A stretch of 64,000 nt of DNA from Brachionus plicatilis (lineage: Eukaryota; Rotifera; Eurotatoria; Ploima; Brachionidae): assembly GCA_010279815.1 (NCBI GenBank), contig QEOQ01000204.1, forward strand, positions 1,055,561 through 1,119,560. The letters are read 5' to 3'. Shown here piece after piece: positions 53,001 to 64,000 of the stretch. The translations under genes and the position numbers were made by a program. Below the pieces are notes generated by a model, which made no database searches, was not told the DNA's origin, and saw nothing but the letters and a program-made list of their open reading frames with translations. Positions within the stretch are counted from its first letter, which is position 1; every line of letters begins with the position of its first letter.

Positions 53001-54842
53001 TGTTGTGATAGGCAATTGTGTTGTGTATATCAGCTTGAGGTTTAGTTACTATTGAACAGCATGCCGAATTGACCGTGAATGCCACGCCATTATAAGAAAT
53101 CCTTAGATCCCCATCTGCATAAATGTTTATTATTTTGCATATTTTTCCCAATATCATTCTCATTTTTTCGCTCCATTCGCCATGACCTTTCTGCATATTC
53201 TTTACAGTTTCTTCGTCATTATTCACCCGCACATAGTCACCAAGCACAAATCCAGTTGAGATTTTGGTCAAAAGTGCCGGGTATATTGTCCAGCGGTTTT
53301 CAGGCGTATCGAATTGTACCCTTACATCACCTTTGTCAGTAACTCGATGTATTACTCCAGTTTTTCCAATCAACTATTTTAAAAAAAAAATATTCAATTT
53401 AAAAAATTCATTTTTCAATTCAGAATTTACATCTGCCATTTTTTGGTTCCATCCACCATGCCCTTCTTGCATTTGGCGAAATGTCTCCAGACTTACATCT
53501 ATTTTAACCTTGTCTCCAACAGAAAACATGCTACAAATCTCCGGTTGACTATTTTGTTTTTTTAAATTTTTGACCCGATGATCAGAATTTTCACCATTTT
53601 GCAGGCTTTTAATGTTCATTATTCCCTGAGATGCATCATCATTTTCATTTACCATCTCAATAGCTTTTGTGCTCAAACTGCTATTGCAAGCATTTAATCC
53701 ACTTGGTTCTATTGAATACGGATCATTAGGTGCACCCAAAACAATCAAATGATCGCGATAATAGCAGCCACCATCCGCTTCATGGACATATTTAACATCA
53801 ATTTTTCCTTTGTGTCCAATGCGGTAAACATTTGAAACTCCAGTTGTGGACCACTCTATTGATGCTACACTAAAAAATGACTCTCGGTCCCAACCCCGCA
53901 TATCTATCACTTTGCCTGTTTTTCCAGGTCCACCTTTTCAAAATAAATTACCGAATTTGTCCAAATTTTTTCCTAAATTTTACCATCTTGATTTTGCCTT
54001 TGAAAAATTTTTTTAAGTATTTTTTTTTCTTAATTTAAAAAAGATACCATTCCCAATCAGGTCCACGGATGACAGTTGCGCCGGAAAATATTCCTTTTGC
54101 CGTAATTTTAACCGATCCAGAGCGTTTTGTTACCAAATAGCTAAAGAAAATAGGAAAAAATTTAGAATTTTTTATTTTGGAAAAAAAATAAATACCCTTG
54201 GGAAGTAGAGGTTTCGAATCTCATAAACTGATGAGTTAAGTCATGTTTGTCAGCCATGTAGCAATGAGTACAAAGGTCAAAATCGAAGCATTTTGTACAT
54301 TTCCAGCGTACGCCCTGAATGCCTCTTTTCTTACAATTGTCACAAATTACATTTGAATGGCGAACACCTGAAAATTCTTAATTTTGAGCCATTTTTATCA
54401 ATTCTATATTTGAACATTACCAATAGTAGAATTATCAAAAATTCTCAAGTCGTATTTTCCTTGGTGTCCTACTCGGTAATTGGTTCTAGATCCAGAATCC
54501 CATTGTACAATGACAGTTTTTTCAGGCGATGTCCGACTGCCTTGACGGCCTTTAATTTTTTTAACTTAAAAATTACAAAGCTTCTATTACAAAAAAAACT
54601 ACCAATCTCAACAATTGTTCCCACATGACCCTCGCCGTCATCTTGATCGCCCCATTGCCTTAAATGATAAATAAAAATTAATCAATTGGTAATGATGACT
54701 TTTAAAGATTTTCTGTTTGATGCTTCAATTTTAATGCTAAATTAATTTCTAATTAACCATTATAAAATAATAATTTAATTTTAAATTAATGGACTGATAA
54801 TTACCAATCTGGTCCTCTCACCACTCTTAATCCAACTTCCAT
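47033..54842 (-). CDS. Mind bomb E3 ubiquitin ligase
   Basis: Mind bomb ubiquitinates Notch ligands so that they are endocytosed in the signal-sending cell. Sixteen coding exons on the minus strand: 54805-54842, 54603-54658, 54421-54549, 54196-54367, 54048-54140, 53984-53997, 53431-53933, 52980-53373, 52787-52926, 52580-52731, 48230-48553, 47949-48175, 47737-47897, 47513-47685, 47191-47462 and 47033-47145, giving 986 residues with consistent phases. Order: first MIB/HERC2 domain (GLRVVRGPDWQWGDQDDGEG), ZZ finger (ICDNCKKRG...CTKCFDFDLCTHCY), second MIB/HERC2 domain, two REP modules (HGGWNQKMAD, HGEWSEKMRM), an ankyrin block (for example NGCTGLHVAVNKQHINCVRV), and two RING fingers. RING fingers are CKLCDEEPRTVTFMPCQHKI (from residue 869) and CSICMERKK...FQCGHIVCNLC, ending CHICREKIVKRIKIY. 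Two rather than three RINGs resembles MIB2 or a reduced MIB1. Exon 6 is 14 nt. One intron is 4 kb; all others are about 45-230 nt. Confidence 0.95.
48897..49139. mobile_element. 243-bp miniature inverted-repeat element, copy A
   Basis: The ends CCGTAAATATTTGTTTTTTT...AACGTCGCACTAAAAGCCCAA and TTGGGCTTTTAGTGTGACAT...AAATATTTACGG are inverted copies of roughly 70 bp or more. A TA precedes the left end; the right flank is TT. The interior includes GATAGCAAAGATGAAAATCT, shared with 52027-52250. Confidence 0.8.
49736..50859. mobile_element. 1.1-kb nested fold-back element
   Basis: Outer arms 49736-50000 and about 50597-50859 are almost identical inverted copies, with ends CCGTAATGCCTTGCCCCCTA and its inverse, each bordered by TA. 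They contain ATGCATGCA and GGACATAATGCATGCATG motifs. Inside lies a second inverted repeat, about 50183-50328 and 50382-50536, joined by a short centre. The whole could fold into one long hairpin. No transposase frame is present. TA flanks suggest a Tc1/mariner-type mobilising enzyme. Confidence 0.85.
52027..52250. mobile_element. Miniature inverted-repeat element, diverged copy B
   Basis: Same family as 48897-49139: AACGACGCACTAAAATTCCA...GTTTCGGTAC...CCAAGGCTAAACATAGTAAAGAT-AAAAATCTAT, and the inverse ...TTTTAGTGTGGCGTTAAAAAATAAATTACG. It is more decayed, and its termini no longer match the CCGTA consensus. Confidence 0.7.
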
Positions 54843-57800
54843 TTGTCAAATTTTTGCTAGCAAAATTGGTAATGCGATGGCAAGTATTATTTTTGTTATA
54901 GAGATTGTTGTTATTTAGAAATTTTTTTTCTTGCTAATTAACAAAATAATCTTTATTGTATTAGTTAAAGATTGTTTTTTTTTATATGTTTTGATTAGCT
55001 CGATCTCTAATGCATATCTAAAAAGTTATTTGAAATATTTAACTAGTGCCCATTGACAATGTGAATTAAGAAATAATTATCGAGCTAATGTAAATTAGCT
55101 TTGTTTGAATTTTTCACAAAAGTACGCCCAGTCTGAGCTGAAAATTCGGACTTAAAAGTATATATAAAAAAAGATTAGTGGCTAGGCTTGATATATACCC
55201 AGGTAACAAAAAAATAGATTGGGATTTTTGTTTAGTTTTTTCGTTAGATATTCAAATTACGAGTCGAAAGTATTAATAAATTTTTTTCCTAACTAAAGGT
55301 TTGGACAATCAAAAGAAAACCTAATAGATATTTCGAGAAGTAAACTTTAATCCGTTCAAAATATCTCTCATAGTTTAAGCTCAAGAGAAACAAATCGTTG
55401 CCTACAAATGCTGATCTATTCAAATTAATATGTTGAAATATTTCGATATTTGTCATTTTGGTAAGTTACTGGTCAAATAGTTTGGTCACTTTTATTATGT
55501 TGATTGGGGAAAAAAAATAATCTTTTTGCTTTTTTAGATTTCCTTTAGTTTGTCAAATGTTTATTTTCCACAAGTCAAGTCATTTTTATTTTTAGATGAT
55601 AAAACTTTGATATTTTAAATGTTTAATGTATTAAAGTTGAACTTCCATGTAAGCAAAATTATTAACCTTATCCGAAGAAAAAACTTGAATACAGTTTTGG
55701 ATAATAAGAATTCTAGAACTTGACTTTGGCAAAGAAAGATTTAGTTTTCTAGTTTCTATTTTAAAATGTCGCTATTTAAAGTTGTTTAGTTTATCTATGT
55801 TATATAAGATTTGTATCTGTTTAAAATTCATTTTAAGTTTAAGAATATTTTGTTAAAACTTTTCTTGATTTTTAATTGCTAAAACACAATTGATTATTTG
55901 AATTTAAGCGAAATTTTAATTTTTAAATGTGAAAAGAATGTAATTATAAAGATATAGTAAATATTTATCAACCTCGTTTTTATTGTAAAATGTTCGTATT
56001 ACTTGGATTAGTCGTATGAATTTTACTTTATTTTTAAATTGGAAATATCTAATTTATAAATTATATAATTTTCAACTCGGCTAGTTTCAAAATAAAGCTA
56101 AAAAAATGAAAAATCTAGAAAAAATCATTAAATTTTAAAAATTTAAATTTTTTTTCTATAAAAGACTTATTAATGCTAATTTCTTGAATTTTTTATTTTT
56201 ATTTAGTAAATATGGCAAAAAGTAAATCTTTTAACAAATAAGGTTTTTCTTCACAGATTCATTTAATTAATATTTATGTAAGTTATACAATTATTGTTAT
56301 AAAAAAATATCGTATTAAGGACAAAAATAAATGTTAATTAAACTTAAAGAAAAAACATTGGATTTTTTTGGCTCAATGAACATGTTAATTAAGAATGGCT
56401 ACAAATGATTTATATGAAAAGAATTTATTTGTTTGATAGATATAAATACTAGGAACTGAAATAACTAACATCTAATAAAGAATTTGTTTTAATTTAATTT
56501 TGATTTGTTTTACCCAGTCAAATCGATCTAAAGTCAAAACGGATTCTTGATCATGCATCCATTAATCAATCTTGAGTAGTATCTAATTCAGGTTTATTAC
56601 TCTTCTAGCCCCCCCCCCTTTATTCATTTTTTAAATTTACCAAAATTCATAAAAAATCTGGTAAATTTACGTAAAAATTAAAATCGCCAAGTAAAAATCG
56701 AATTTTTTCGATTTTAGAGAATTCTTAATTTTTTTAATTTCTCTTAGAGTTAATAAGTATTTTGAAAAAATTGTATTATTTTCATTTATTGATTAATTAA
56801 TTCAAGGTACAATTTTAAAATAAAAAAAACTAAATAATTCTCAACAATCTATATTTTCTTTGGGCGATTTTAATTTTTACGTAGATATTGAGAAGCTTTT
56901 TTTGTTTTTTCTTGAGTTATCTTGAGCAGTTATTTTGAAACTCATAATTGAAAAATAATGTTACAGGTCATATGAAAGATCTGAAAGCACAGCATAATGA
57001 AACAGTTTTTATCCTAAGAGAGACCAAAAAATTTTTCAAGATTTTTTTAATCATGTATCTGCCTTTTTTTTAAGTAAAAGAGCTTATTGAGAAAGCTTGT
57101 ATATTTATAAAACTTTATATGACTTTCTCTTATTTATTATTTATTGAAGTTAATTTTTTTTTTCATCGCCATTTAGATATTTATTGAAATAAACATTAAT
57201 AAATCAAAAGAATAATTTTTCATTTGGCTAGATAAATAGTAGTAGATTGAGATAACTTAGTAAAGACTTAATTTATACTAGTACTTGTTGTACCGCCTAA
57301 ATTGGATTGAATCAATTTACTTTATTAGTTTGTTGATTTCTAAATAAATTTTAAGAACCGTTTTAAACTTTTAATCAAAATTATAAATTGAGTTTATAAA
57401 AAAAATTTTGTTAGAAGTATTTTTATACATATAAAATGTATATTTGATAATAACACTCATTTTTATTTTTTTAAAATGACTAGGTTTAGACCGAGTGAAT
57501 CTAAGTTTAAGTTCAGTTGTGGTCGCATCACCGCCACATCGTTTGTCAGCATTTTTTTACGATTTCACCAAAAATTCATCATTATTTTTATTTTGAAACT
57601 GTTAGCTAAAATTCCACTTTTTCAGACAAATTAGTTCATAATTAAACCATTAAACATTATTTAAAATTTGATCAAAAATGAAACTAGCAAGAGCCTCTTT
57701 TATTAAATTTTCTTCCGAGAAAAAACTGTTGACATAATTAATTGCCTTTTTCAAATTTTATGTCTCAAATCCGCTGACTAAATAATTAATTCATTTCTTG

Positions 57801-59342
57801 TTGTTATCTATTTTACAATAAATGCTCATTATTAATATTTACAAATCATTTAATATACTCTTAGTATAAATTTTGAATTATCTAATTTATTTGAAAATAA
57901 ATAAACAATCATTCAAAGGCAGATCAAAAAAATACTAAAAAATGAAACTAAATATTTTTTTTCGCTTATTAAGCTATTTTTTTTAAAACAAGAAATTTTT
58001 AAAATTTCAATCTATTTGCCAAGGTTAACAAAAATTGATCATTGTTTGTGTCCAAGAGAATTAATTCAAATTTTTTGAATATCTAAATTAAAGAATAATC
58101 TTTATTTTTCGCTTCCAATATACATACTTAAAATATAAAATGAAATTTAATAATAAAATCATGTCTTTTAACTACAGCAATTAACAAATAACACTAAAAT
58201 AATTTTGAAAATTATCTAATAGAGAAAAACTTGTAAATAGTGTTGTAAATTTGAAATTCTTATCACTTTTTTTTAGTTGACTATTAATTTCAGATTTAAT
58301 TTATTAAGAGATTCCCTTAAAAAAAAAATAATTATCGGAGAACGGTTTATCAACAGATTTGGTAGGATTATGATTTTAACGGAATGAATTTTTTATTTTA
58401 ATGTGACATTTTTTTTTCCATTTAAATTACTCCAGATAATAGAGCATTAGTTTTTTCAACCATTTTTTTAGATTAAGTTTTTTTAAGAAGTAAGACCATT
58501 CCATTCATATGTGAGATTCTTTTATCATTAAAAAAAATCTTTTTACTCGTTGATCATTTAAAATTTCTCTTAAAATTTATTTAAAATGTCAGGCTATAAA
58601 ATTTACCCTATTTGTATATTAAGATTCAATTATGCAATGTTTAAACTAAATATTTTAATTTTATTACAAAATTTGTAAAAATCATGTTGATATCATGGAA
58701 TTTTGAAACTTTGAAAGTATGCAATTTCGGCATTCATCTCTTAATCGAAAAGGCATCAATGAATTAATATCACATATAAATTAATTTTCCAATTAGAAAG
58801 TGAATAAACTCAGTAAGATGGCTGATAAATATTAGAGTTTTTAGAACTCGATGCTGATTTTCTGATAAATATTTTTACCAAAATTATTTGTTTATAAAAT
58901 TCAAATGTTTTAACAAACATTTTTGTGATTTTATTACATATAATTGGGCAATTAATTTTAAATTTTAAATAATTTTAAATAGACTTGTTTAATTTTTTGT
59001 GTTTGAAACAAAAAATATATCTATTGTTGAAATTACATTTAAAGCGCGAAATTTTGAAAATCTTTTTTTTTGAGTTTAAAATATAAAAAATTATAGTTAA
59101 AAATCCTTCAGCATTTTCATATTTGAAATTTTAGTGAAATAGAACAAGTTTAATCTTTATTTGAAAATTTCAAAAAAATATTTAAAATTCTTTTTGTAAC
59201 TTTTAAATAATTCATTTAGACTTAAATTTAAATTTAATCGTTGAAAAACTTTTTATTTTTTTATAATGTTTTGCTGATCATTATGAAATTTTTTGATTGT
59301 TAATAAAATATCCAAAACTCAAATTTGAATTTTTATATTCTA
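54843..59342. other. Long AT-rich region upstream of Mind bomb
   Basis: No gene is recognisable. The first few hundred bases presumably contain the Mind bomb promoter. A ten-base C run lies at about 56611-56620. A pair of inverted segments sharing TACGTAAAAATTAAAATCGC bounds about 56656-56885 (listed separately). Confidence 0.55.
56656..56885. repeat. Inverted repeat of about 30 bp bounding 230 bp
   Basis: The left segment ACGTAAAAATTAAAATCGCC (from about 56678) and the right segment GGGCGATTTTAATTTTTACGT (ending about 56882) are inverted copies. The interior includes CGATTTT and TTCTTAATTTT text without clear further structure. This may be another old miniature element; boundaries and target duplication are not clear. 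Confidence 0.5.
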
Positions 59343-59501
59343 CTGTTTTCCTTCGTTTGATAATGCTGCCCTACAAGCTAAGAAATGCAAATTAAAACAT
59401 CAAATAAAAATGTTTTAGCATGTATTTGATGTACTTTATTGCTTGGTTCAAAAGCAGGTAGCTAAGCTTATGGTGCAGCATAATCAAACGAGGGAATACG
59501 G
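59343..59501. mobile_element. 159-bp miniature element flanked by TA
   Basis: Ends CTGTTTTCCTTCGTTTGATA ATGCTGC and the inverse of CCGTATTCCCTCGTTTGATT ATGCTGC pair over about 40 bp, including CTTAGC/AAGCTAAG-like text further in. TA lies on both sides (59341-59342 and 59502-59503). The centre has a smaller inverted pair, CATCAAATAAAA and TATTTGATG. The right end CCGTATTCCC places it with the CCGTA family. Confidence 0.8.
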
Positions 59502-59503
59502 TA

Positions 59504-61519
59504 TTTTAAGTGAGTAATTAATTTCATTTTATTTAATAAATTTCAAAATTAAAGCTTGAATTTTTTGAAATTTTGTCAAGTTTGTTTTATGCTATTAATT
59601 TAAATATAAAAAGAAGAAGAGTGTGAAATTCTTTAAATAATTTTTTTAAATACAGAAAAAAAGTAATTTTATATAAATGGTTTTAATAAATTATTAATTA
59701 TACAGTTTATAATAATTAAAATATTTAAAAAATATTTAAGTATGCAAATATTAAGGTAGAAGTTAAAATAAAATATTTTGTTTTCTTTTAATAGAATCAT
59801 TTATAAGGCTTTTTTTAGATAGGTTTTTTGAAAATGATCAATTAGCGACTTATCGACCTATTATTTGCATCAGAAGAAAAAATTACTTATCCTTATATAT
59901 TTTTCCAGATATTTCATGTTTGTTAGATTAGGTTTTGCAAATAAACTCTTTTTCAATTTTAAGGATTCAAATTTAAATGATAGGTCCTTAAATAAATTTA
60001 AAACCGTATTCTATTTCCAACTTGTTAAAAACATAGAAATGATTCAAAATTAATTGACTTGTGTCTAATTTTAAAGAAATGATTGGAAGTCACTTAAAAA
60101 TTTTAAATCAATCAATGAAAATTGGTTGACTGAAAGTCTCTAAAACTTATTTTATCTTAAGTAAAGAACGCACAAGAACTTTATGTTCCTTTTAAAAATA
60201 CTAAAAAACAATTTTGTAAATTCTTCTTATAAGTTTGTATTAAGACATCAATTGTTTTGTTTTAGTATAACTCCTCGAGTAATTGTTTCTTTAGAGCAAA
60301 TTGACATACTGTGTTTAAATAAAATATTAATTAATTTTTAAAGGTTAAAATTATAATAGTTTTTTTTTTCTCTAATTAAAAGTAAAGGTATGTCAAAAAA
60401 TAATTGTAGATATCCTTTGATTTTTATAAAAAGTCAAAGGATATCTACAATTAACCAAGTAATCAAAATTTTTTTTGAATTTAAAATTCTTGGTCTATTT
60501 TATGAAATAATTTTAAGTTATTAATAATTTTGGGTTTTATTATGTATAAGTCGTTGAGAGGGAAGACTGAAAGTTGAGTTTAAAAACTTAAAAACTTTCC
60601 TCTCCAACTAGAGAGAGAAATATTCAAGCAATTTTTTTCGTATTCATTTTTAATTCCCTTTCAAAATAAAAGTGAAATATTTTGATTCAAATTTAAGATG
60701 AAGATTATTTGAGTTTAATTTTAATATATTTCTGAATGATTTTTTTAGGTTTTTATCTAGTTTAAATTCAGACAAAAGATATTAATTTAAAGCTTTAGTT
60801 ATTTTTAGATTCATAGCAAGTAAAAAAAATGATATACTTAGGTTTAAAAATGGTAAAAAATTAAAATCCAAAAAACATTTTTGCAATTTTTCAATTTTTT
60901 TTCAAAAATTCTATTTTTTTATTTTAACCACATCTATGTTACTCTTAAATATGGAATTATTTTTGATTATTTATAAGAACATTTGTTAACACAGTATTTA
61001 TTAATAATTTTTTTGCATTTCGAATTTATTCTTAAGTGAAAATAAGTTTTAATTTTCTCAAAGTCATATATTTATATAATATTTACCAATTGACAATAAA
61101 TGTAGTTTCCCTAGGTTTTATTATTTAGAGCCCATTTTTAATTGAAACAATTTTTAGTAATTAATCAAACTCATGGTTCAATTATATTTATTAAAATAAT
61201 GTATTTAATAAGATAAAAAGTTGCTAGATAGTTAACCAAAAGAAAAGTGTAGTAGATCTTTGTTTTGCTTCTCTTAAGTACCTAATATTTCCACTAATAA
61301 GTCTATTTATACTTTTTCTAGAAAGATCACATAAACCATTTAAAAATGAACTTACCTTTTGAATTATATGTTTTAGCGATTAGAAATAAAGAGCATGTAG
61401 GTTCCGTTCATTTTACGTTTGTATACTTAATTAATTTTTTTGTATTGTACAAGCACTAAGAAATTTTAAAATAAGCTAGTCTCTAGTTATAATTTGCACC
61501 AAAAATAATTTTTAATATA
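59504..61519. other. AT-rich DNA with one hairpin
   Basis: No gene seen in about 2 kb. Contains the perfect hairpin at 60402-60452. An open frame at 59865-60053 is AT-rich and unconvincing. Confidence 0.55.
60402..60452. repeat. Perfect 19-bp hairpin
   Basis: AATTGTAGATATCCTTTGA (60402-60420) and TCAAAGGATATCTACAATT (60434-60452) are exact inverse copies separated by 13 nt (TTTTTATAAAAAG). The stem could be extended slightly. It is short for a microRNA precursor (stem about 19 bp, loop 13) but resembles a minimal miniature element; no TA/other duplication is clear. Confidence 0.75.
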
Positions 61520-62506
61520 CCGTATCCCCTTGTTTAGCGACGCATGCTTTAATACCATGAATAGGATATTTGGTGCATGGTCTAACATAGACCTCACAAT
61601 GTTAAATTTTTTATTTTAAAAGTCCTATGGGTCACATAGTCGATACATATTAAAAACGTAGCGTTTATAATAGAAATTCAAATAGAAAAGCTGAGCTTCA
61701 AAAAAAGTCTTCATTAGAGACTCGGGGTTTTAAACTTAAAAAAAATTAAATATAAAAAATATTTATTGAGTTTTTTTTATAGATGCGACGTTAAAGTTAT
61801 GGTAAAAAAAATATTAAAAATATTAAAAAAGTTTAATTTTAATTATTGACCCGGCATTTAAATTTAAAAATTTAAGACAAAAAAGAGAAAAAAAAAGATT
61901 ATTTTTTCGATTTATTCATAGAACCTTTCTTTCTTCCTAGTGGCTTTCTAACTGAACCATTCTTGTTGTAAACAAATAGCGTACTAACACTTGTTGAAGT
62001 ATTTTCTATATTTTGTTGTATTGGGATATCTTGCAATGGCAAACGTTGAACGGTGTGACCCTGCTGTGTACCGACAACAATGGGAATATTATTATTCTGA
62101 CTATATATTGGTAATCATCGTCTCAAGTAAATTTAGCCCCTATTTCACAAACACCAAATATTTCCCAGTGTATATCATCAGTATAAATCCCATTAGATAT
62201 AATGATGGTTTGAAACGATCCACCCAAATTTGTTTACAACAAGAATGGTTCAGTTAGAAAGCCACTAGGAAGAAAGAAAGGTTCTATGAATAAATCGAAA
62301 AAATAATCTTTTTTTTTCTCTTTTTTGAAGCTCAGCTTTTCTATTTGAATTTCTATTATAAACGCTACGTTTTTAATATGTATCGACTATGTGACCCATA
62401 GGACTTTTAAAATAAAAAATTTAACATTGTGAGGTCTATGTTAGACCATGCACCAAATATCCTATTCATGGTATTAAAGCATGCGTCGCTAAACAAGGGG
62501 ATACGG
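61520..62506. mobile_element. 987-bp nested fold-back element with coding inner arms
   Basis: Outer arms, 61520 to about 61704 and about 62327-62506, are nearly perfect inverse copies with ends CCGTATCCCCTTGTTTAGCG and its inverse, bordered by TA at both sides. Inner arms, about 61878-61972 and 62228-62326, form a second inverted repeat. Each inner arm, read outward, encodes the same basic peptide VYNKNGSVRKPLGRKKGSMN followed by KSKK and a stop (minus strand for the left arm, plus strand for the right). The inner centre contains an open frame on each strand. About 170 bp between outer and inner left arm have no counterpart on the right. Confidence 0.85.
61901..62120 (-). CDS. Basic-tailed reading frame inside the fold-back element
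   Basis: Reading leftwards, about 70 codons are open to a TAA near 61902. Text includes NNIPIVVGTQQGHTVQRLPL and IENTSTSVSTLFVYNKNGSV, ending RKPLGRKKGSMNKSKK. No ATG begins it and there is an in-frame stop upstream, so it looks like the last exon or the 3' end of an element-encoded protein. The Gln/Thr/Val-rich part and basic tail resemble a nuclear protein C terminus, but I recognise no family. Confidence 0.35.
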
Positions 62507-64000
62507 TAAGACATTTTAGTTTAAAGCATTGAAGTTTAAGTTTATAAAACTTGCTTAATGACTTTTTTTTATTTATAAAAAAATTTTTTTTAATTTAGAA
62601 AATGACTGCGGAGAGATATTTTATCTGTGTGTAGAAATAAGTCTGATGACAGATAATCATGTTTTTTTTTTAAATTATGATAAAATAACTTAATTTTTAA
62701 ATGATGTGATCATATTTTATTATTTGGTCACGTAATAAATATTTACTTAAATATCACAAATATTTTATTTCCTTTTAGGACCAAAGAAAAAATTGTTTAA
62801 TTCTGTTCAAATATTTTGTGCAAATTAAGTTATTGTAAACATATTCATCGAGAAATTTTTTTTTAATTAAAAAACATAACTCTTTCAAAGCAAACGGTAA
62901 CTAAATTTATTTTCAAGTTAAATATGTTTTTTTGAAAAATTAATCGCATCAAATTAACTGGATAAGATATTTTAATTTTCAATTTAAATTTTTGTAAGAA
63001 GTGTCATATTTAATTTTTGGAATTTGATTTAAAGCTTAATATAATTTATATCTCTCAAAAAAGAAATGAGTTTAAAACCAAAAAAAATACGCAAATCCTT
63101 AATAGTATCAGTTTTAGATTTTTCTTTTCCGTGTTAAAATTCCAATTCATATTTAAAAAATACAGGAAATTCAATATTCAGCTATTTGATCACAAACTAA
63201 AACTAAAATATGACATTTTTTCAAACTATTTTAAACAACTAACTGTTGCGAGTGGGCGAAAAAAATTAAATTATTTGAACTGTCTTGCTCATTAATTCAA
63301 AGCCTTTTATTGTGAATTTAAACTTCAATTTGAGCAGAAATTCTTCATTTTTCGATAAATTAAAATTAAAGTTAATAAAAAGTACTAAAAAAAATACTGC
63401 AAAATAGTGCAACATACTTTTATGCACGTTTATTCCCCAAAATAAAATTTTATTTTATTTTTTTTAATAAATCAAATCCTTAATCAATTTAAATCTTATT
63501 GATGTTTTATTTTTTTGTCTTATTTTAATATGAGAAAAATTGTTTTTAAGTGAAAAGGTACAACAAGGAAGTTACAATATTATCAATGTTCCACTATTTT
63601 TTTAAGTATTTTCTATTAACTTTAATTTTATTAAATTTAATCAAAAAAGGAAGAATTTTTGTTCTATTTGTATTTGAATTCCAAAACGCCAATAAATTGA
63701 ACTTAATTTATATATAAATGATTTTTTATAAAATATAAATGCATTTTGTTAAATATCATATTTTTGGTAAGGTTCGCGCGGAGCAAAACTACAGCACTAT
63801 CTCATTTTATTCAATTTTTTTTTGGCTTTAAATTCAATAAATAAAAAAAGTGGTCCCAACATTTTGTTCAGAATTTTCTCTAGTTTCAGAATCTGTATAA
63901 AAAAATAGGGGTCGGGGGGTAAACCGCGGACTAGATACAAAAATAGTGAAAAAATACCATTTTTTTACCATTTTTTGCCAAAATATCGATCTATTGGTAA
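62507..64000. other. AT-rich DNA to the window edge
   Basis: Nothing recognisable as a gene. The last 250 bases contain unusually GC-rich short patches for this window (GGTTCGCGCGGAGC near 63772 and GGGGTCGGGGGGTAAACCGC near 63908) that may belong to another repeat running beyond the edge. Confidence 0.5.

Noticed and set aside
53079..53548. Plus-strand open frames over Mind bomb exons
   Set aside because: Shadows of the conserved REP-module exons on the minus strand.
56605..56625. Run of ten Cs as a possible regulatory or structural site
   Set aside because: Striking in this DNA but a lone homopolymer; no associated motif was found.
61991..62257. 88-codon plus-strand open frame with a signal-like N terminus inside the fold-back element
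   Set aside because: It lies across the inner arm in a different frame from the peptide shared by both arms; the signal-like start is probably chance.

Overview
The window is nuclear DNA of an animal. It is very AT-rich (about three quarters A+T by eye). Its genes are interrupted by many small introns, mostly about 45-100 nt, that can be read through by joining conserved peptides across GT...AG boundaries. The gene set is metazoan: a COE/EBF transcription factor, a Mind bomb E3 ligase, a CD225 membrane protein and a LIM protein of the prickle/testin type. Base composition, compact genes, small introns and many short inverted-repeat transposons suggest a small invertebrate such as a monogonont rotifer (Brachionus-like). 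That placement is inference.

Layout. 1-8634: AT-rich, no convincing gene. 8635-10809 (-): COE/EBF, 7 coding exons, followed upstream by about 5.7 kb without genes that probably holds its control region (a GC-rich palindrome and a duplicated block lie there). 16477-18261 (-): RuvB-like 2 (reptin), divergent from 18695-19825 (+), a short class II aldolase/adducin-head protein with a mitochondrial-type leader. 20540-21548 (+): METTL23-like methyltransferase with a 9-nt microexon. 21787-22281 (+): part of an unrecognised gene. 22720-23178 (-): archease, only 69 bp behind 23248-23565 (-), a small one-TM protein. 24038-24621 (+): PRELI-domain lipid-transfer protein. 25327-25624: broken ankyrin-like pseudogene. 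26642-26953 and 27503-27913 (+): histones H4 and H3. 30386-32211 (+): two-LIM protein. 35879-36859 (+): CD225/dispanin protein. 38542-39951 (+): Nudix hydrolase, tail to tail with 40018-41567 (-), TBC1D13. 43685-44962 (+): mitochondrial peptide chain release factor. 47033-54842 (-): Mind bomb, 16 coding exons with one 4-kb intron. 54843-64000: no gene seen, several mobile elements.

Mobile DNA is the other theme. Two elements have long inverted repeats with 7-8 bp target duplications (29087-29804; 32359-33362). A family of elements flanked by TA with termini CCGTA...TACGG occurs at 48897-49139, 49736-50859, 59343-59501 and 61520-62506. Two of these are nested fold-back structures with a second inverted repeat inside, and one encodes the same basic peptide in both inner arms. 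The only large Mind bomb intron is largely built from such insertions.

The protein-coding genes are mostly housekeeping or developmental and do not form one pathway. Known functional links are few: archease serves the RtcB RNA ligase, H3/H4 form the nucleosome tetramer, RuvB-like 2 acts in chromatin remodelling, and PRELI, release factor and the adducin-head protein are probably mitochondrial.
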